NCBI GenBank assembly: GCA_007922305.1
Contig: ML677326.1
Span: forward strand, 59,848,870 to 59,912,869
Length of the DNA stretch: 64,000 nucleotides
Direction: 5' to 3'
From: Dermatemys mawii
Lineage: Eukaryota > Chordata > Testudines > Dermatemydidae
Part shown: positions 22,131-33,519 of the stretch, piece by piece
How positions within the stretch are numbered: the first letter of the stretch is position 1
How the letters are laid out: the number at the start of each line of letters is the position of its first letter
Program-made: the position numbers and the translations under genes
Notes under the pieces: model-generated
The model's database searches: none
Seen by the model: the letters and a program-made list of their open reading frames with translations, nothing else
Told to the model about the DNA's origin: nothing

Positions 22131-24474
22131 AGCTCCCTCAGAAGAGTTCTCCTTTAGCTTCAGAGGGCTGAAGAAGCCTCTGTCCTGGGGTCAGGGCTGT
22201 TTTAGTCATGGCCTTCCCAGCCCATAGACTTTCCAATCAGGTTTAGACATCTTCCCCATCCTCCTTATTGGGTCTGAGGGGATTTTATTCAAGCTTGTCC
22301 TCCCTTGTGGGGCTGTGCTAGTTACTTCAGGCAAGCTATGGGTTTCAGCTAGCTTCTCCATCAGATGGTTTCCTCCAGTTGCTCTCTGGCTCAGTAGACA
22401 TCCTTTTCCTGAAGGTGTCCCTCTCTGAGGGATGAGACAGAATATATACAGCTCTCTTCTCTCAGATCCTTCCCAGTTGGTTGGCTGAAAAGGGCATCAA
22501 GCCTCACTTTTTCTGTAAGATTCCTGGCCCTGGGCCCTTAAACAACAGTAACTGATGTTTTCCCAAAAACTGTTTATTCCTTTTTCCTCTCCACCAGTAC
22601 CTCTTATTTCCAAAGTCTTTTGCATACATCAAAACCTCTCAAAATCATAAAGGACCATGCCACATGACCAGAGTGATCTGACTGCTAGGTACTTCTATCT
22701 TCAAGGGGACAGACTGCCCTATCACATCCTCACACAGAACATTCAGAGAAGCTGGACCTAGACTATGGAGCTCACTTCTACATGAAATAAGCCTGATCAC
22801 AGATCTCACCACTTTCAGAGCTAAATGCAAAACTCATTTATTTGAATTAACTTTCCCTCAGTAAGTTCTTAACACACACTGATGCACAACACACCGAGTC
22901 TCTCTCTCTCTCACACACACACATGCACACACAGTCACACAAACTAATACTAAACAACCCCTATAAATGAATCAAGTCTCTTAAGGGAAAGACTGGGAAG
23001 AAAGAAAGGGAATGAGGTTTAAAATATTTTGGAAATGCTTAGATACTATGTGATGGGTGCCATATAGGTACCATAGATGGATAGAAGAAAGAACAATTTC
23101 CCTAATATGCTGGATGATGTAGCACTGACTACGTTCAGTGAATTCCCTGATTTCATCATTACAATATACAGCAGTCGAAATGGGATGTAGGACGGGGAAC
23201 AGATTAATTGACATGGAAGGATGCCGGGGACTGGATAGACACGTAAAGCCAAAATCTGTTTTATGCAGCTGAAACTGAAGGGAATCATCTCACCTCAGAA
23301 TAGGGAGGCAGCTCTTTACATTTAGAATCTGGAAGGCTTCCAATGCTTATGTGTATTTCTTATACGGTAGCTGTGCTTACCCTATGGGCAAGATTTGGAA
23401 GTGGTTTTAATTATGAAAATACTGTAATTGTTTTCCTGACAAAAACACAAACCAAACCAACAAACTACTAGAAAGACTGAAATGAAATATTCAGCATGGA
23501 GAAAGGGATAGAAAATGCTCCAAGTTCCAACCATGTATCTGCTTTTTGGTTCTAAAATTCATCCCGTTAGATGGCTCTAGATTCAGAGATACAATAAATA
23601 AGTATTACATTTTTAATTAGATTAAAAAAATAGGCCAGATCCTCAGCTGGTATAAACTGATATACTTCCCATAACTTTAGTGGAGCTATACCAGTTTGTC
23701 CTGTCTGGGGATTTATCTCTGTGTTTTTCAGTTTTTCTCACCATGAAAGTTGGTTGATATATTTTTAAACATATTGATCCAGTATCACCAACAGAGATGA
23801 CTATACAATATACAGTGATGGCACAATAAAAGGCTTTTTAGAAAAAAATAAAATCTACAAAATGTAATAATCAGCTGCCACAGATAAACTAATAAATGAT
23901 ATCACTGTCAGAAATAAAAAATTATCTGCTATTGTGTAACCCAAATTTGGGGAAATTGTTGAATATTGAAGAAAAGACACTATTAACTGCTATGCAATAG
24001 ACTTGTGATCAAAGATCGTCTGGGGAGAGAAGATGTCAGAAATATTGCAATAACAGTAGGCTGACAATTGTTTGAAGTATTATAAAGAAGGACTGCTTTT
24101 GCCTGGAAATACCTCTAGCCAAGAAACACAATAAAAAAAAAAGATTTTTCCTCTTAGTTTGAAAAGTTTATGAGTGAGACTACTGGAAAAATACAAGAGA
24201 TATGGAAAATGGAAGGGGATATATGGGAAACAATTTCCTGAAATATGTTAAAATTAACAAGAGGACCCTGTACAAATAGAAAATTGAAACCAGGAAACAG
24301 GATAAAGCTCTCTGTTAAGTAAAGACACAGGGTTACTGAAAAGCTTAAGGGCTTTTGACAAAGATTTGCCAGGACACTTTTTTTTTTTCTTGTGCATTTA
24401 ATATTATATAAATTGTAACCTACCATGAAAACAGAATGCATGCTGGGGGAAAGGATGGTATTGTGTTCTGTTCC
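22131..24474. other. Intergenic, mostly unassigned
   Basis: A moderately GC-rich block (22140-22560) could be decayed transposon DNA. A compound (TC)n(AC)n microsatellite lies at 22898-22921. A small palindromic module with GGTATAAACTGATATACTTC is at 23633-23702. No gene. Confidence 0.5.
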
Positions 24475-24550
24475 TGGGAAGACAGACACTTGAGTTCTAT
24501 TCCTAGATCTGCCACAGGTGCTCCATATGACCTTGAGTGAGTCACTTATG
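24475..24550 (+). repeat. MIR SINE 5' fragment
   Basis: Carries TTGAGTTCTATTCCTAGATC, TGCCACAGGTGCTCC and ATGACCTTGAGTGAGTCACT, the order of the MIR 5' half. It stops at a TTTTCAAAGG-type MITE segment (24555-24720). Confidence 0.65.
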
Positions 24551-25234
24551 CCAACTTTTCAAAGGTTGGTGCCTCAAGGGCTTTTCAAAGGAGTTGATCA
24601 CTGCCAGCTCCCACTCAACTAAAGGTTGCTCAACACATCTGAAAAACAGGCTGCTTATTTAGGTGACTAAATATGGATTTAAGTGCTTCAGTTTCAGCAT
24701 CCAAATGTGAAAATTTGGCCTCAGTCTCTTGGAGACAAACCGATCCTTCCTCCACAACTTTGGAGCTCTCCTGACTGTGGAACCAATGTGGTTTCCTTGT
24801 TTAGGGGAAGCTGTGGGAGTGGGATTTGTGAGGATCACAGAGGGGGATTCATGCCTCATAGATTGTATTCCCACCCACCTACATATCAGTACACAGGAAA
24901 TGTGAGGGTGACAAGCGCTGGAGAAGTTGCTGCTACACAGATACTCCCATCAACCTCTTTTCCCCCACCACGTGCACAGGCTAAGGCTGCAGGGCTCACT
25001 ATAGTCTCAGAGTTGCAGCAGAGACAGCAGAGAAACTGTACAACAGCTCCATGTTTTCTGAGGGAGGAGTCCTGTCCCCTGGTTGCCTCACAGAGATACT
25101 CAGTGTATTGCCTGTTATTTGAGCTATGAATTGTACAGATGGAACTTCAGCCTTGACGCATATGAGCTGGTGGCTTTCCTACACAAAAGACAGTCCATGC
25201 AGAATTAATACCCTCTTTCTTAGGGTTTTGTTTG
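24551..25234. other. Intergenic, MITE-like start, otherwise unassigned
   Basis: 24555-24720 holds TTTTCAAAGG units and GTGAAAATTTGGCCTCAGTC, like the module at 6.6-7.0 kb. The remainder shows no gene; the 148-codon frame at 24683-25129 has no recognisable domain. Confidence 0.5.
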
Positions 25235-25242
25235 ATGACTCA

Positions 25243-25672
25243 CAGGGGTGAAAATAAAATACAGCTCTTACCAGTACTGGGCCCACTCTGGTCCTCCTGG
25301 AAGGGGCGGGGCCTCAGGCAGAAGGAGCGGGGCTGGGGTCAGCATCCCCCAGCCAGTCCATCTGCGCTCCCTGGCCTGAGCTGCCCGGGGTTCCAGTGGT
25401 GATTTAAAGGACTCAAGACTCTGGCCGCCACCACTGGCCGGAGCCCCAGGCCCTTTTAAATCGCAGCCCCAGGGCAACTACTTCTCCCCCTCTACCCCGT
25501 CAGCGGCCCTGCTGGGTTGTCACTGCCCCTTTTGCTGGTATGGATCCAGCAGGGCTGCCAATCATGGGCGCAAAAGGGGCAGTGATGTTGAAGTTAGCAG
25601 TACTGGCCAGTACTGGCGGCTACCTTTTACCGATATGCCGTACCAGCCCGTACCCGCTTACTTTCACCCTTG
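25243..25672. mobile_element. hAT-type non-autonomous element (430 bp)
   Basis: Ends CAGGGGTGAAAATAA and TTACTTTCACCCTTG are terminal inverted repeats of hAT type. Flanking 8-mers ATGACTCA (25235-25242) and ATGACTCG (25673-25680) match 7 of 8. The interior is GC-rich and contains GTACTGGCCAGTACTGGCGG near its right end. No transposase frame. Confidence 0.85.
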
Positions 25673-25675
25673 ATG

Positions 25676-25830
25676 ACTCGTCTATAAAATGAGAATAATA
25701 CTTAATCGAATACCCCTGTGAAGAACTTAATTCCTCAATGTTAAGTGCTTAGAGATCCTGTGATGAAAGGTTCTAAAAAAATGTGAAGTATTATTGCATA
25801 TTATTATTATTTATTATTATTTATTTTCTA
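25676..25830 (+). repeat. MIR-like SINE 3' part with (TTA)n tail
   Basis: CTATAAAATGAGAATAATAC, CCTGTGAAGAACTTAATTCC and AGTGCTTAGAGATCCTGTGA follow the MIR 3' consensus order, then an AT-rich TTA repeat (about 25797-25830). Confidence 0.55.
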
Positions 25831-25856
25831 TTAGAGAGGTCAGTTGTTACTTTTTA

Positions 25857-26978
25857 TAGGGCTGACAAATGATTAAAAGGATTAATCACAAGATTAAAAA
25901 AATAGTTGTGATTAATTGCTGGTGACGGGTTCTGCTAGATAACAATCCAAAGCAGTGCAGACCACAGCATATTCATTTGCATCATCTGAGTCAGCTGCCA
26001 TCAACAGAAGGTTGATTTTCTTTCTTGGTGGTTTGGGTTCTGTAGTTTCCGCATCAGACAGGTGCTTTCTTAAGACTTCTGACAACATATTCCACACCTT
26101 GTTGCTCTCAGATTTTGGAAGGCACTTCAAGTTCTTAAACCTTGGGTTGGGGATTGTAGCGATCTTTAGAAATCTCATATTGGTACCAACTTTGCGTTTT
26201 GTCAAATCTGCAGTGAAAGTGTTCTTAAACTGAACAACATATACTGTCATCTGAGACTGCCATAACACAAAATATGTGGCAGAATGCTGGTAAAATCACA
26301 GAGCAGGAGACATACAATTCTCTCTCAAGGAGTTCATTCACAAATTTAATTAACACATTTTTAACAAGCATCATCAACATGGAAATATGTCCTCTGGAAT
26401 GGTGGTTGAAGTATGAAGGGGTATACAAATGTTTAGCGTATCTGGCAGGTAAATACGTTGTAACTCTGGTTACAGCAATGTCAAGCAAATTCCTGTTCTT
26501 GCTTTCAGGTAATGTAAATAAGAAATGGGCAGAATTATCTCCTGTAAATGTAAACTAACTTGTTTGTCTTAGCGATTGGTTGAACAAGAAGTAGGACTAA
26601 GTTTTACATTGTTTTGTTTTTGAGTGCACTTATGTAAAAAAAAATAATTCTACATTTGTAACTTGCACTTTTACAATAAAGAGATTTCACTATAGTATTT
26701 GTATGAGGTGAACTGAAAAATACTAATTCTTTTATTTTTTAGTGCAAATATTTGTAATAAAAATAATATGAGGTAAACACCATATACTTTGCATTCTGTT
26801 TTAATTTAAATCAATATATTTAAAAATGTAGAAAAACATCCAAAATATATATAATTAATTTAAATTGGTATTCTATTAGTTTAACAGTGTGATTAAAACT
26901 GCTATTAATCATGACTAATTTTTTTAATCTAGTTAATTTTTTTTGCACTAATCACTTGAGTGATTAATTGACAGCCCT
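25857..26978 (-). mobile_element. hAT DNA transposon with decayed transposase
   Basis: About 1.1 kb bounded by TAGGGCTGACAAATGATTA and its counterpart TGATTAATTGACAGCCCT. Flanking 8-mers ACTTTTTA (25849-25856) and ACTTTTGA (26979-26986) match at 7 of 8 positions. The ends are rich in ATTAATC units, and two overlapping minus-strand frames inside look like the C-terminal part of a hAT transposase. Internally deleted and frameshifted, so not active. Confidence 0.8.
25912..26268 (-). pseudogene. hAT transposase C-terminal remnant
   Basis: A 118-codon frame. Its NPRFKNLKCLPKSESNKVW segment is the 'LDPRFK-x-L' region seen in vertebrate ZBED/hAT transposases ahead of the dimerisation domain. A second frame (26225-26488) in another phase probably holds the preceding portion, so at least one frameshift separates them. 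No DNA-binding BED finger or full catalytic core is readable. Function lost by inference. Confidence 0.65.
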
Positions 26979-27034
26979 ACTTTTGAGTATTAAACGTATT
27001 CAGGACTGTGTCAAAACTGCAACCTAACACTTTA

Positions 27035-27037
<3 letters not shown>

Positions 27038-27073
<36 letters not shown>
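27038..27073. repeat. (GT)18 microsatellite
   Basis: 36 bp of uninterrupted GT, likely polymorphic. Confidence 0.97.
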
Positions 27074-27077
<4 letters not shown>

Positions 27078-27191
27078 GGGGTTCCAGGTCCAGCAAGCAG
27101 ACTAGGTGCCCTGTAGCAAAGCATACAAGCAGTCAGTTCTGGAAAGAGCCAGGTTAAAACAAGCTGGGGTGAGTTCTATCTCTCTGCTTTA

Positions 27192-27443
27192 AGGTCTGTC
27201 TGCACTGCAATGGGGAGGTATGACTGCAGCATGTGTAAACATTCCCAAGCTAGCTTTGATCAAAGTGAGCTCAACTAACAACAGCACTGAAATCATGGCC
27301 GCTGGCTTGTGCAGTTGTCCATACTGCTGCAACTTCACTGGTAGTGTTCCTCAAGCTAGCTTTGATATATCCAGTGCAAAGCTAGTTTGAGTATCACTGC
27401 AGGTGCTGTAATCCCATTTTCCAGCTTCAGTGGAGACACATCC
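27192..27443. mobile_element. Harbinger-like MITE (252 bp)
   Basis: Ends AGGTCTGTCTGCACTGCA and CAGTGGAGACACATCC are imperfect terminal inverted repeats, and TTA flanks both sides (27189-27191 and 27444-27446). An internal CAAGCTAGCTTTGAT unit occurs twice (about 27247 and 27352). Confidence 0.7.
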
Positions 27444-27449
27444 TTAGCA

Positions 27450-29414
27450 AGCAGCCTGATTTTTCTCTGTTTTTGGGTTCTTGTGCATTATCATTTGGAA
27501 TTCTAAGAAATAAAATAGTGTTATGTTGCAATCTTCCAGCAAGATTATTTATATTATCTGACTTCTCTGTATGCTGCAAATGTAACAAAACACATCAGTA
27601 ATGATACAGTGCCAAAGTATACTTCTAATAGTATACTAACCATTACATGTAAAATTGTCTGTGTTTAGTTTCAGTCTCTTGCTTTTATTCTCCCTGTTCA
27701 CCAAAGAATGCCCTTTAAATACCACCAGATTGAAAATGTGAACTGGAGGAGAAAATGGGCTAAAGGTAAAGGAATTAATGGGCAGCTCCTAGGTTGAAGC
27801 TGACCTGCACAGAACTCAGGGTAAGGTGTACAAAAGTGGCATAAAGCTCACCTCTGTACCCCCATCTGTTGCTGCAGCCTCTGTGCAAAGCCAGTTCCCC
27901 TATGTGAGTTAAAGCAGCCAGAAGCAAGGAATGATATATATTTAGTTTATTTATATTATAAAAATATAGCATGGGAAGGGATCAGATTTCTTTGGGGAAG
28001 ACACTTTTAGTTTAAATGGGAAGATAAAGTAACTGTTGGGGTAAGGGAGACTTATGGACAATTGGCGTTTGGACTTTTTCAGACACCAAAAGATTTGGCA
28101 CATACCTCAATAAGACATTTGCCATGTATTTTCTTTGAGCCTCTGACAGTTGCTAATGCCATAGTTTTATATTACCTAGGCAGAGCCCTTTCTCAGGCAC
28201 AGAATGACTTACCTGATACTTTAGTTCATACTATTTGTGCAGTCATTCAATTGTGAGCAATGGCTGAGGAGAAGACAGATGAGTTCAGCAAATGGCAATT
28301 GTCATTGGATGGGGGCAGCCTATGAGATTAATGGGCTCTTAAAATCTAGCTCTAGAGTCAGCAAGATACTTAAGTACATTCTTCACTTTAAACACATGAG
28401 TAGTCCCACTGACTCCACCATCTGTCTGAACTATGGCCCTAATGTCTGCTGCTTAGATGCAGACTCAACCAATATTTGTAATTGAAAGATACCACAGCTC
28501 TCCAAAACAAGAGACTATCTGTAAAGAAAGCCAGATAATCATTTGCTTTCATGAGGAAAAAAATGTTTAGCTTTTTATTTCTTCTTATTTCTGTTGTCAC
28601 TTGCTCTGCCAGGAATCAGTAGATAGAGTTCATTGTGACTCAAAACATAATGTTACTGGAGGAAAGTCACAAAAATAAGGACAGAGACATTCTATTTATG
28701 TTCAGGTCAAGTTGAAAATCATATGAAATGATAGGACACAGTAAAATTACCAGAAAAAAAAGGGGTAGATCATGTTAATTAAATCCAGAAGTATGAGAAC
28801 AATCTGGAATATAGTGATTATCCATGTAAAGACAGTCTTTAAAAAAGCAGCAAAAGATCTGTTGAAGTCTGGCAAATGTGATAGAGAAGTATTGGCTGGC
28901 CTGGACATATCAAGATCAAAGAAAAATATAAATCTGTTCTAATCACATCAAATTTTATTTTAAGAAGTGGTCAAAATATTCTGATTCATTTTAAACATTA
29001 TTTAGCAATAATAATAATTTGCTCATTATAGACTCATGATGATTGATATTGAGATGACTGGACTCATTTTGTACATGAATTGTGTATTCAGAATTCAGAT
29101 ATTTGCAAGGTACAGTTGAAACATTTGATTGAACTATTAAAATGATATTATGGTTTGGTACACCAGACATGATTTCCTCCATACAATAGGTAAACAAAAG
29201 ACTAATATTACAATGTATCTGTATATTTCTGCTGTACATAAGAGCCATGTACAAACCATTCAGATCTAGAAACTAACCATTCACACATAAAGCTGCTTAT
29301 CATTGCTAACCACAACTGCTTCACACCTAAAATTGAATAAAAGATCATTTAAACTTCAGTATGCTTATAGGCATAACATTGTTTGTTTTATATTTTATTG
29401 TCAAGCTTTTAAAA
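27450..29414. other. Region downstream of NPY5R, no other gene
   Basis: AT-rich. A partial palindromic MITE module with GCAAGATACTTAAGTACATT lies at about 28357-28440. Candidate minus-strand AATAAA polyadenylation signals (plus TTTATT) are at 29394-29399, only 16 nt after the NPY5R stop, and at 28954-28959 and 28574-28579; which one is used cannot be told from sequence. Confidence 0.5.
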
Positions 29415-30752
29415 TCATGATATTTGGTAGCATGGAATAAGGGACATCAAATCAGCTTTTATGCCATTGTTAAGGAACCCATATAAGACGGGATTCAGGC
29501 AGCAGGACATCATGCCCAGTAAGTGACATATGCAGTATACTAATTTAAAATGCCTATTAGAAATAAGATTGGCATTAAAATCAGTCACAACATGGAAAAG
29601 GTGAAGAGGCATCCAACTGACAGCAAAAACTAAGATCAGTATTGTCAGTCTGCAGAAAACCCTCCGAGATCTTGTCTTAATTCGAGTGATGGATCGGGAT
29701 ACTGTAATCATGTCTCGCATCTCTGAATTTTCTTCTGGTTTCATCTCAAAGCAGATTGGTACCCCTGGTATGAACTTACTGGATGAAGAGAGCTGGCTTC
29801 TTTCTGTACCAGAGGTTTCTGGGAGTTCTCCAGAATTATTATCCTGATGACGGCGTAAAATAGCTGGCATCACACTGGCAGTCTTTTTACTATACCTTTT
29901 TCTTTGTTGCCTAACAAAGGTATAACTCCATCTAGAACTGCTGGAGAGTTGCATCTGAGATCTGCAACTCTTGGATGGATGAAGCGTTAGGTTTATCATC
30001 TCATTTTCTTCAAATCTGTTTTCCTTGTTTGACAATCTGGAATTTACACTCCTGCAGACGCTGGTATGACTTACAGTTAAACAAACCAAGGGCAATATAT
30101 ACTGCATGAGTAATAAGGAAATAGTAAAGGCAATTCTATAGGAATCAGATGGCCATGATTCAATACACAAATGCCTGCTGTTCAGTGTCTCTAAATTAAG
30201 GGTTTCATGGAGATCTACAATTTTGTGGAAAACTGGCAGAGGGGAGCAAACTGTACAACCAAGAGCCCAGATAGTTGCTATTAAGAAATAGCCATGTTTT
30301 GCTGTTAAATTACCAGAAAGGGGATTTTTTATCATGCGGTATCTGACAAAAGCAATAGAAATTAACATTAAAGTTGAAACCAGAACTGACACACATTGGA
30401 GGAAGGGCATAACATGGCACATGATTGCTCCAAACAGCCACTGATCAAGCAGGACAGATGTTAATGTAAAAGGCGAACAAAACAGCACAACTAAAATGTC
30501 AGAAAATGCTAGATTTCCAATTAGAATGTTTATTATTGTGTTCTGCTTGTGTTTTATTAGAGCCATCAGTATAAGCAGATTTCCCATGAAGCCAGTAAGA
30601 CTTATAAATGTGTACAGGCCAATCAGAAAGTACTGTAAGTCATCTATGCTGCTCTTATAGTCTTCCCAGGCAGAAAAATCAGAACTCTTGATAGTAGCAG
30701 AGCTGTTCTCCTTACTGAGTGTTGTGTTACAGTCTTCGAGTTCTAAATCCAT
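29415..30752 (-). CDS. NPY5R: Neuropeptide Y receptor type 5
   Basis: A single-exon 445-codon class A GPCR, the same length as mammalian Y5. It binds NPY and PYY at the cell surface and couples through Gi/o to lower cAMP; Y5 is best known for its role in feeding. Seven hydrophobic helices are readable: TM1 about 41-66, TM2 73-98 with D85 (2.50), TM3 from C112, TM4 154-178, TM5 204-228, TM6 366-391, TM7 403-426. C112 and C196 form the expected disulphide pair. The long third intracellular loop (about 229-365) is the hallmark of Y5 and separates it from Y1/Y2. TM3 ends VRY rather than DRY, TM6 has SWMP rather than CWxP, both usual for Y5; TM7 has NPVLY (420-424). N-glycosylation sites are N9 and N17, and C441 is a possible palmitoylation site. 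The start codon has a strong context (A at -3, G at +4). The frame is intact. Confidence 0.97.
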   Translation of the reverse strand: MDLELEDCNTTLSKENSSATIKSSDFSAWEDYKSSIDDLQYFLIGLYTFISLTGFMGNLLILMALIKHKQNTIINILIGNLAFSDILVVLFCSPFTLTSVLLDQWLFGAIMCHVMPFLQCVSVLVSTLMLISIAFVRYRMIKNPLSGNLTAKHGYFLIATIWALGCTVCSPLPVFHKIVDLHETLNLETLNSRHLCIESWPSDSYRIAFTISLLLMQYILPLVCLTVSHTSVCRSVNSRLSNKENRFEENEMINLTLHPSKSCRSQMQLSSSSRWSYTFVRQQRKRYSKKTASVMPAILRRHQDNNSGELPETSGTERSQLSSSSKFIPGVPICFEMKPEENSEMRDMITVSRSITRIKTRSRRVFCRLTILILVFAVSWMPLHLFHVVTDFNANLISNRHFKLVYCICHLLGMMSCCLNPVLYGFLNNGIKADLMSLIPCYQIS

Positions 30753-30768
30753 ATTACAGTCCTGCTTA
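30753..30768 (-). promoter_or_regulatory. NPY5R: Likely splice acceptor just upstream of the NPY5R start
   Basis: On the minus strand CTGATTCTAAGCAG directly precedes GACTGTAATATG: a branch-point-like TTCTAA, an AG at 30763-30762 and then nine untranslated bases before the start codon. This would make the coding exon the last exon, joined to an upstream non-coding exon, as known for Y5 genes. The pyrimidine tract is weak, so RNA evidence is needed. Confidence 0.45.
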
Positions 30769-30789
30769 GAATCAGAAAGATCTTAATTA

Positions 30790-32040
30790 GCAATGGCAGA
30801 AAAAATGACATTGTGTTAATCAGAATTTAGAAAAACAATCATTTTCTTTATTGCTTCATTACCTTTAAAAGTGCAGTAATATCATTATACTTTGCCCTAA
30901 ACCCTGCATAATTATAAACCCTCACCAATTAATTGGCACAGTTGTTAGCATGTGTTATGCAGCCTACCTTGGCCCCAACCCTTGGATTCTCATATTTTGC
31001 ACATATAATTTAAAGCGTGGTGCAGATGAAGTAAGCAATTAACAATGGTTTGCTGTTGGCCAAATTGTGGACCCTTTACTCATGAGTGACTAGCTGTTTA
31101 TTGAAGTAGTCCCTTTAGAGTCAATGGGCCTAGTCATCTGAATAACTGCTCACCATTTTGAATGAGTTCATAATCTGGCTCTGTGCAATAATTGTACCCA
31201 CCCATATATTACATTATTAGGGTATCTATCTATGTTACATAATGACAAACCGCAGTGGGGTGCTTAAAAATGCATAATGTTTTGTTCCACAATATTCCCT
31301 ATTTTCATAAAAGGTATTACACCAGAAAAAGAATCTTTCAGAAAGTGTCACATTATTATGGCCACTCACTGTTCCACAAAATTCAGTTCCCAGTGTGGCA
31401 ATTTTTGAATTATATAGCTGTCATACTCAAGTTAATCTCCTTCATCTGGAAAATAGTATTTAATATATGTCAACAAAAGATAGGGCCAAGTCCTGCAGAT
31501 TCCACTGATTCAAAACTTTCACTGAAGTTACACAGAATTTTGTCAGTCAGTCAGACAAACCCTAGCAAATCTCCCTTTTACTATAATGGGATCAGTGAAA
31601 TTCCAGCACCATTGTAACAATGCAGTTTGTTCTGTTATCGATTATTGTACACAGCTTTCAGGTTTGTCCTCAGGGCATTGACAGGGACAGCATCACCACC
31701 AGAAATCTCCTATGGAGCCTTCCTTGCCTGCTCTAGCAAGTGAGATATTGAAGTCTAGTGTATATGAGCCACTCAATGATGCTTGCTGTGTTTAAAGGGT
31801 TTAAAGAGGGTGGCGGGGAGGGAGGAAACCTAGCTATCTCCAAAATCAATAGACTGTGGAACCAAACCCAGTATATCCTTCATTTCAGCTAAGTATTGTG
31901 TCAGAGGAAATATATTTAGTTTTGCCCCAGAAGGTCTGCATATTTGAATTAGTTATAAACACTACTGTTGCTCCTCTCACTTATGGGCTGACTTTGCCTT
32001 TTTTCTTTCTAAGAGATGTCATGTACAGAATTGAAGTGAT
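30790..32040. other. Intergenic upstream of NPY5R
   Basis: No gene. A small palindromic module with CACTGAAGTTACACAGAATT lies at about 31490-31565. The rest is unassigned. Confidence 0.5.
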
Positions 32041-32045
32041 GTGGT

Positions 32046-33185
32046 TGTGACATTATACCGCACATTCTTCATAGAAATATGGTTATGATATGACTATGGC
32101 ATAACTAAGATATACCTTAAGCAAGATGGCTAATGTAAGATATCATTGGAAAGGTTATGATTTACTGAATATGATTATCCAATTTGTATGCATGTATCAT
32201 TTCTGTTATCTAAAGTTAGGAATATTGACTAGGCAACAATTACAACTGTGTATGTACTTGGGGGGAATGCCCACCAGACAGTAGGCAATCCTCTTGAGTG
32301 ACCCATTTAAGAAGGACAATAGAACTTTGAAGATGCTGCATTAACACTACAATGTCACGTGATAATGTCACCTGATGAAAAATACCCCCTTGGACACTGC
32401 TGGTACTTTTCCACTATTAAACAAAGGATTCTCGCCTTAGGTAAATCCTTTTTAAGGGCTGTGGAGAGGCTTGATCTGGACTCTCCTCCATTGCCTACCC
32501 AAGAAGAAGGACTGCTGAAAGAACCTCAAGGGACAAAGGAACTAACCTGAAGGGAAAGGGGTGAGTCCAGACTGGGACAGGGTTCCAGTCTGTAAGAAGA
32601 AATAACTGAAACACTGAGCTACAGAAACTCTGCATCCTGCTAGTTCAACATTTAGGGTGAGAAATTACCTTTTGTAACCTTTTTCTTTAGTGAATCAAGC
32701 TTAGTTTGCATGTTTTGTTTTATTTGCTTAGTAATCTGCTTTGTTCTGTTTGCTATCCCTTATAATCACTTAAAATCTGTCTTTTGTAGTCAATAAATGT
32801 ATTTCTTGTTTGTAACATAACCCGTTTGTGCAATTCATATTGGGGGTGTGGGAGAGGGAATATCTCTCTTCATATTGAGGGAGAGGGTGAATTTTTATGA
32901 GCTTGTGCTGTATAGATTTTTCTATACAGCATAAGACAATCTATCTTTGGGTCTGCACTCCAAGGTAGGTAGACACCCAAGTTCTGGGGCAAGTCCCTTA
33001 AACTGATCTCAGTGTCTGTGTCTTTCTGCAGCTAGGTGTGACTCTGCCTGAGTGTGTGCTTGAGGAGGCTTATGAGCCCCTTTAACAAGACAGAGTAAAG
33101 AGGCCCAGGCTGGAAGAACAGGAAGGCTCAGTGGTATCCCAGTACATCAGCTGGCACCTTATGGGGGGGGTGGCAACCCATCACA
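32046..33185 (+). mobile_element. Solo LTR, TGTGAC...TCACA (1,140 bp)
   Basis: Starts TGTGACATTATAC and ends CAACCCATCACA, with a perfect 5-bp target duplication GTGGT (32041-32045 and 33186-33190). An AATAAA at about 32790 in GTCAATAAATGTATTTC sets the likely plus orientation. No internal genes remain, so this is the product of LTR-LTR recombination. Whether the parent was an endogenous retrovirus or a gypsy element cannot be decided here. Confidence 0.85.
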
Positions 33186-33277
33186 GTGGTTCTCCTACTT
33201 AAGGATGAAAACAGAGAAGTATCACTACCAGCTATGGGAGAGTAGAAAAACAAAAAGAGGGAGACATTTGAGCTGGT

Positions 33278-33510
33278 CTATACCTTAAAATTAGAGCAAC
33301 CTAGCTATATCATGCAGGGCTGTGAAAAATTTGGCAATCTGTGTGATATAGTTAGGTCAACCTAATCCACACTGTAGATGCAGCTAGGTCAACAGAAGAA
33401 TATTTCCATCAACCTATCACCTCTTGAGATGGTGGTTTTATGACAGGGACAGAAAAAACCCTTCTGCTACTGTAGTAAGTTTCTATAATTCAGTTTTGAC
33501 TTGTAGCGCT
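33278..33510. mobile_element. MITE, GTCTACACT family, partial
   Basis: Contains AGCAACCTAGCTATATCATG, GTTAGGTCAACCTAATCCAC and CAGCTAGGTCAACAGAAGAA, the internal units of the element at 17140-17413. The right end is decayed. Confidence 0.55.
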
Positions 33511-33519
33511 TGTAGTGAA

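Noticed and set aside
24683..25129. 148-codon plus-strand frame
   Set aside because: No recognisable domain, no conserved start or splice context, and it runs over MITE-like sequence. Left as chance.
17206..27073. CA/GT and TTA runs considered as CRISPR-like or satellite arrays
   Set aside because: They are simple microsatellites with no spacers; the genome is vertebrate.
30753..30780. Extending NPY5R upstream of 30752
   Set aside because: No in-frame ATG in strong context upstream, and a splice-acceptor-like AG lies nine bases before the start; the present start gives the family length of 445.
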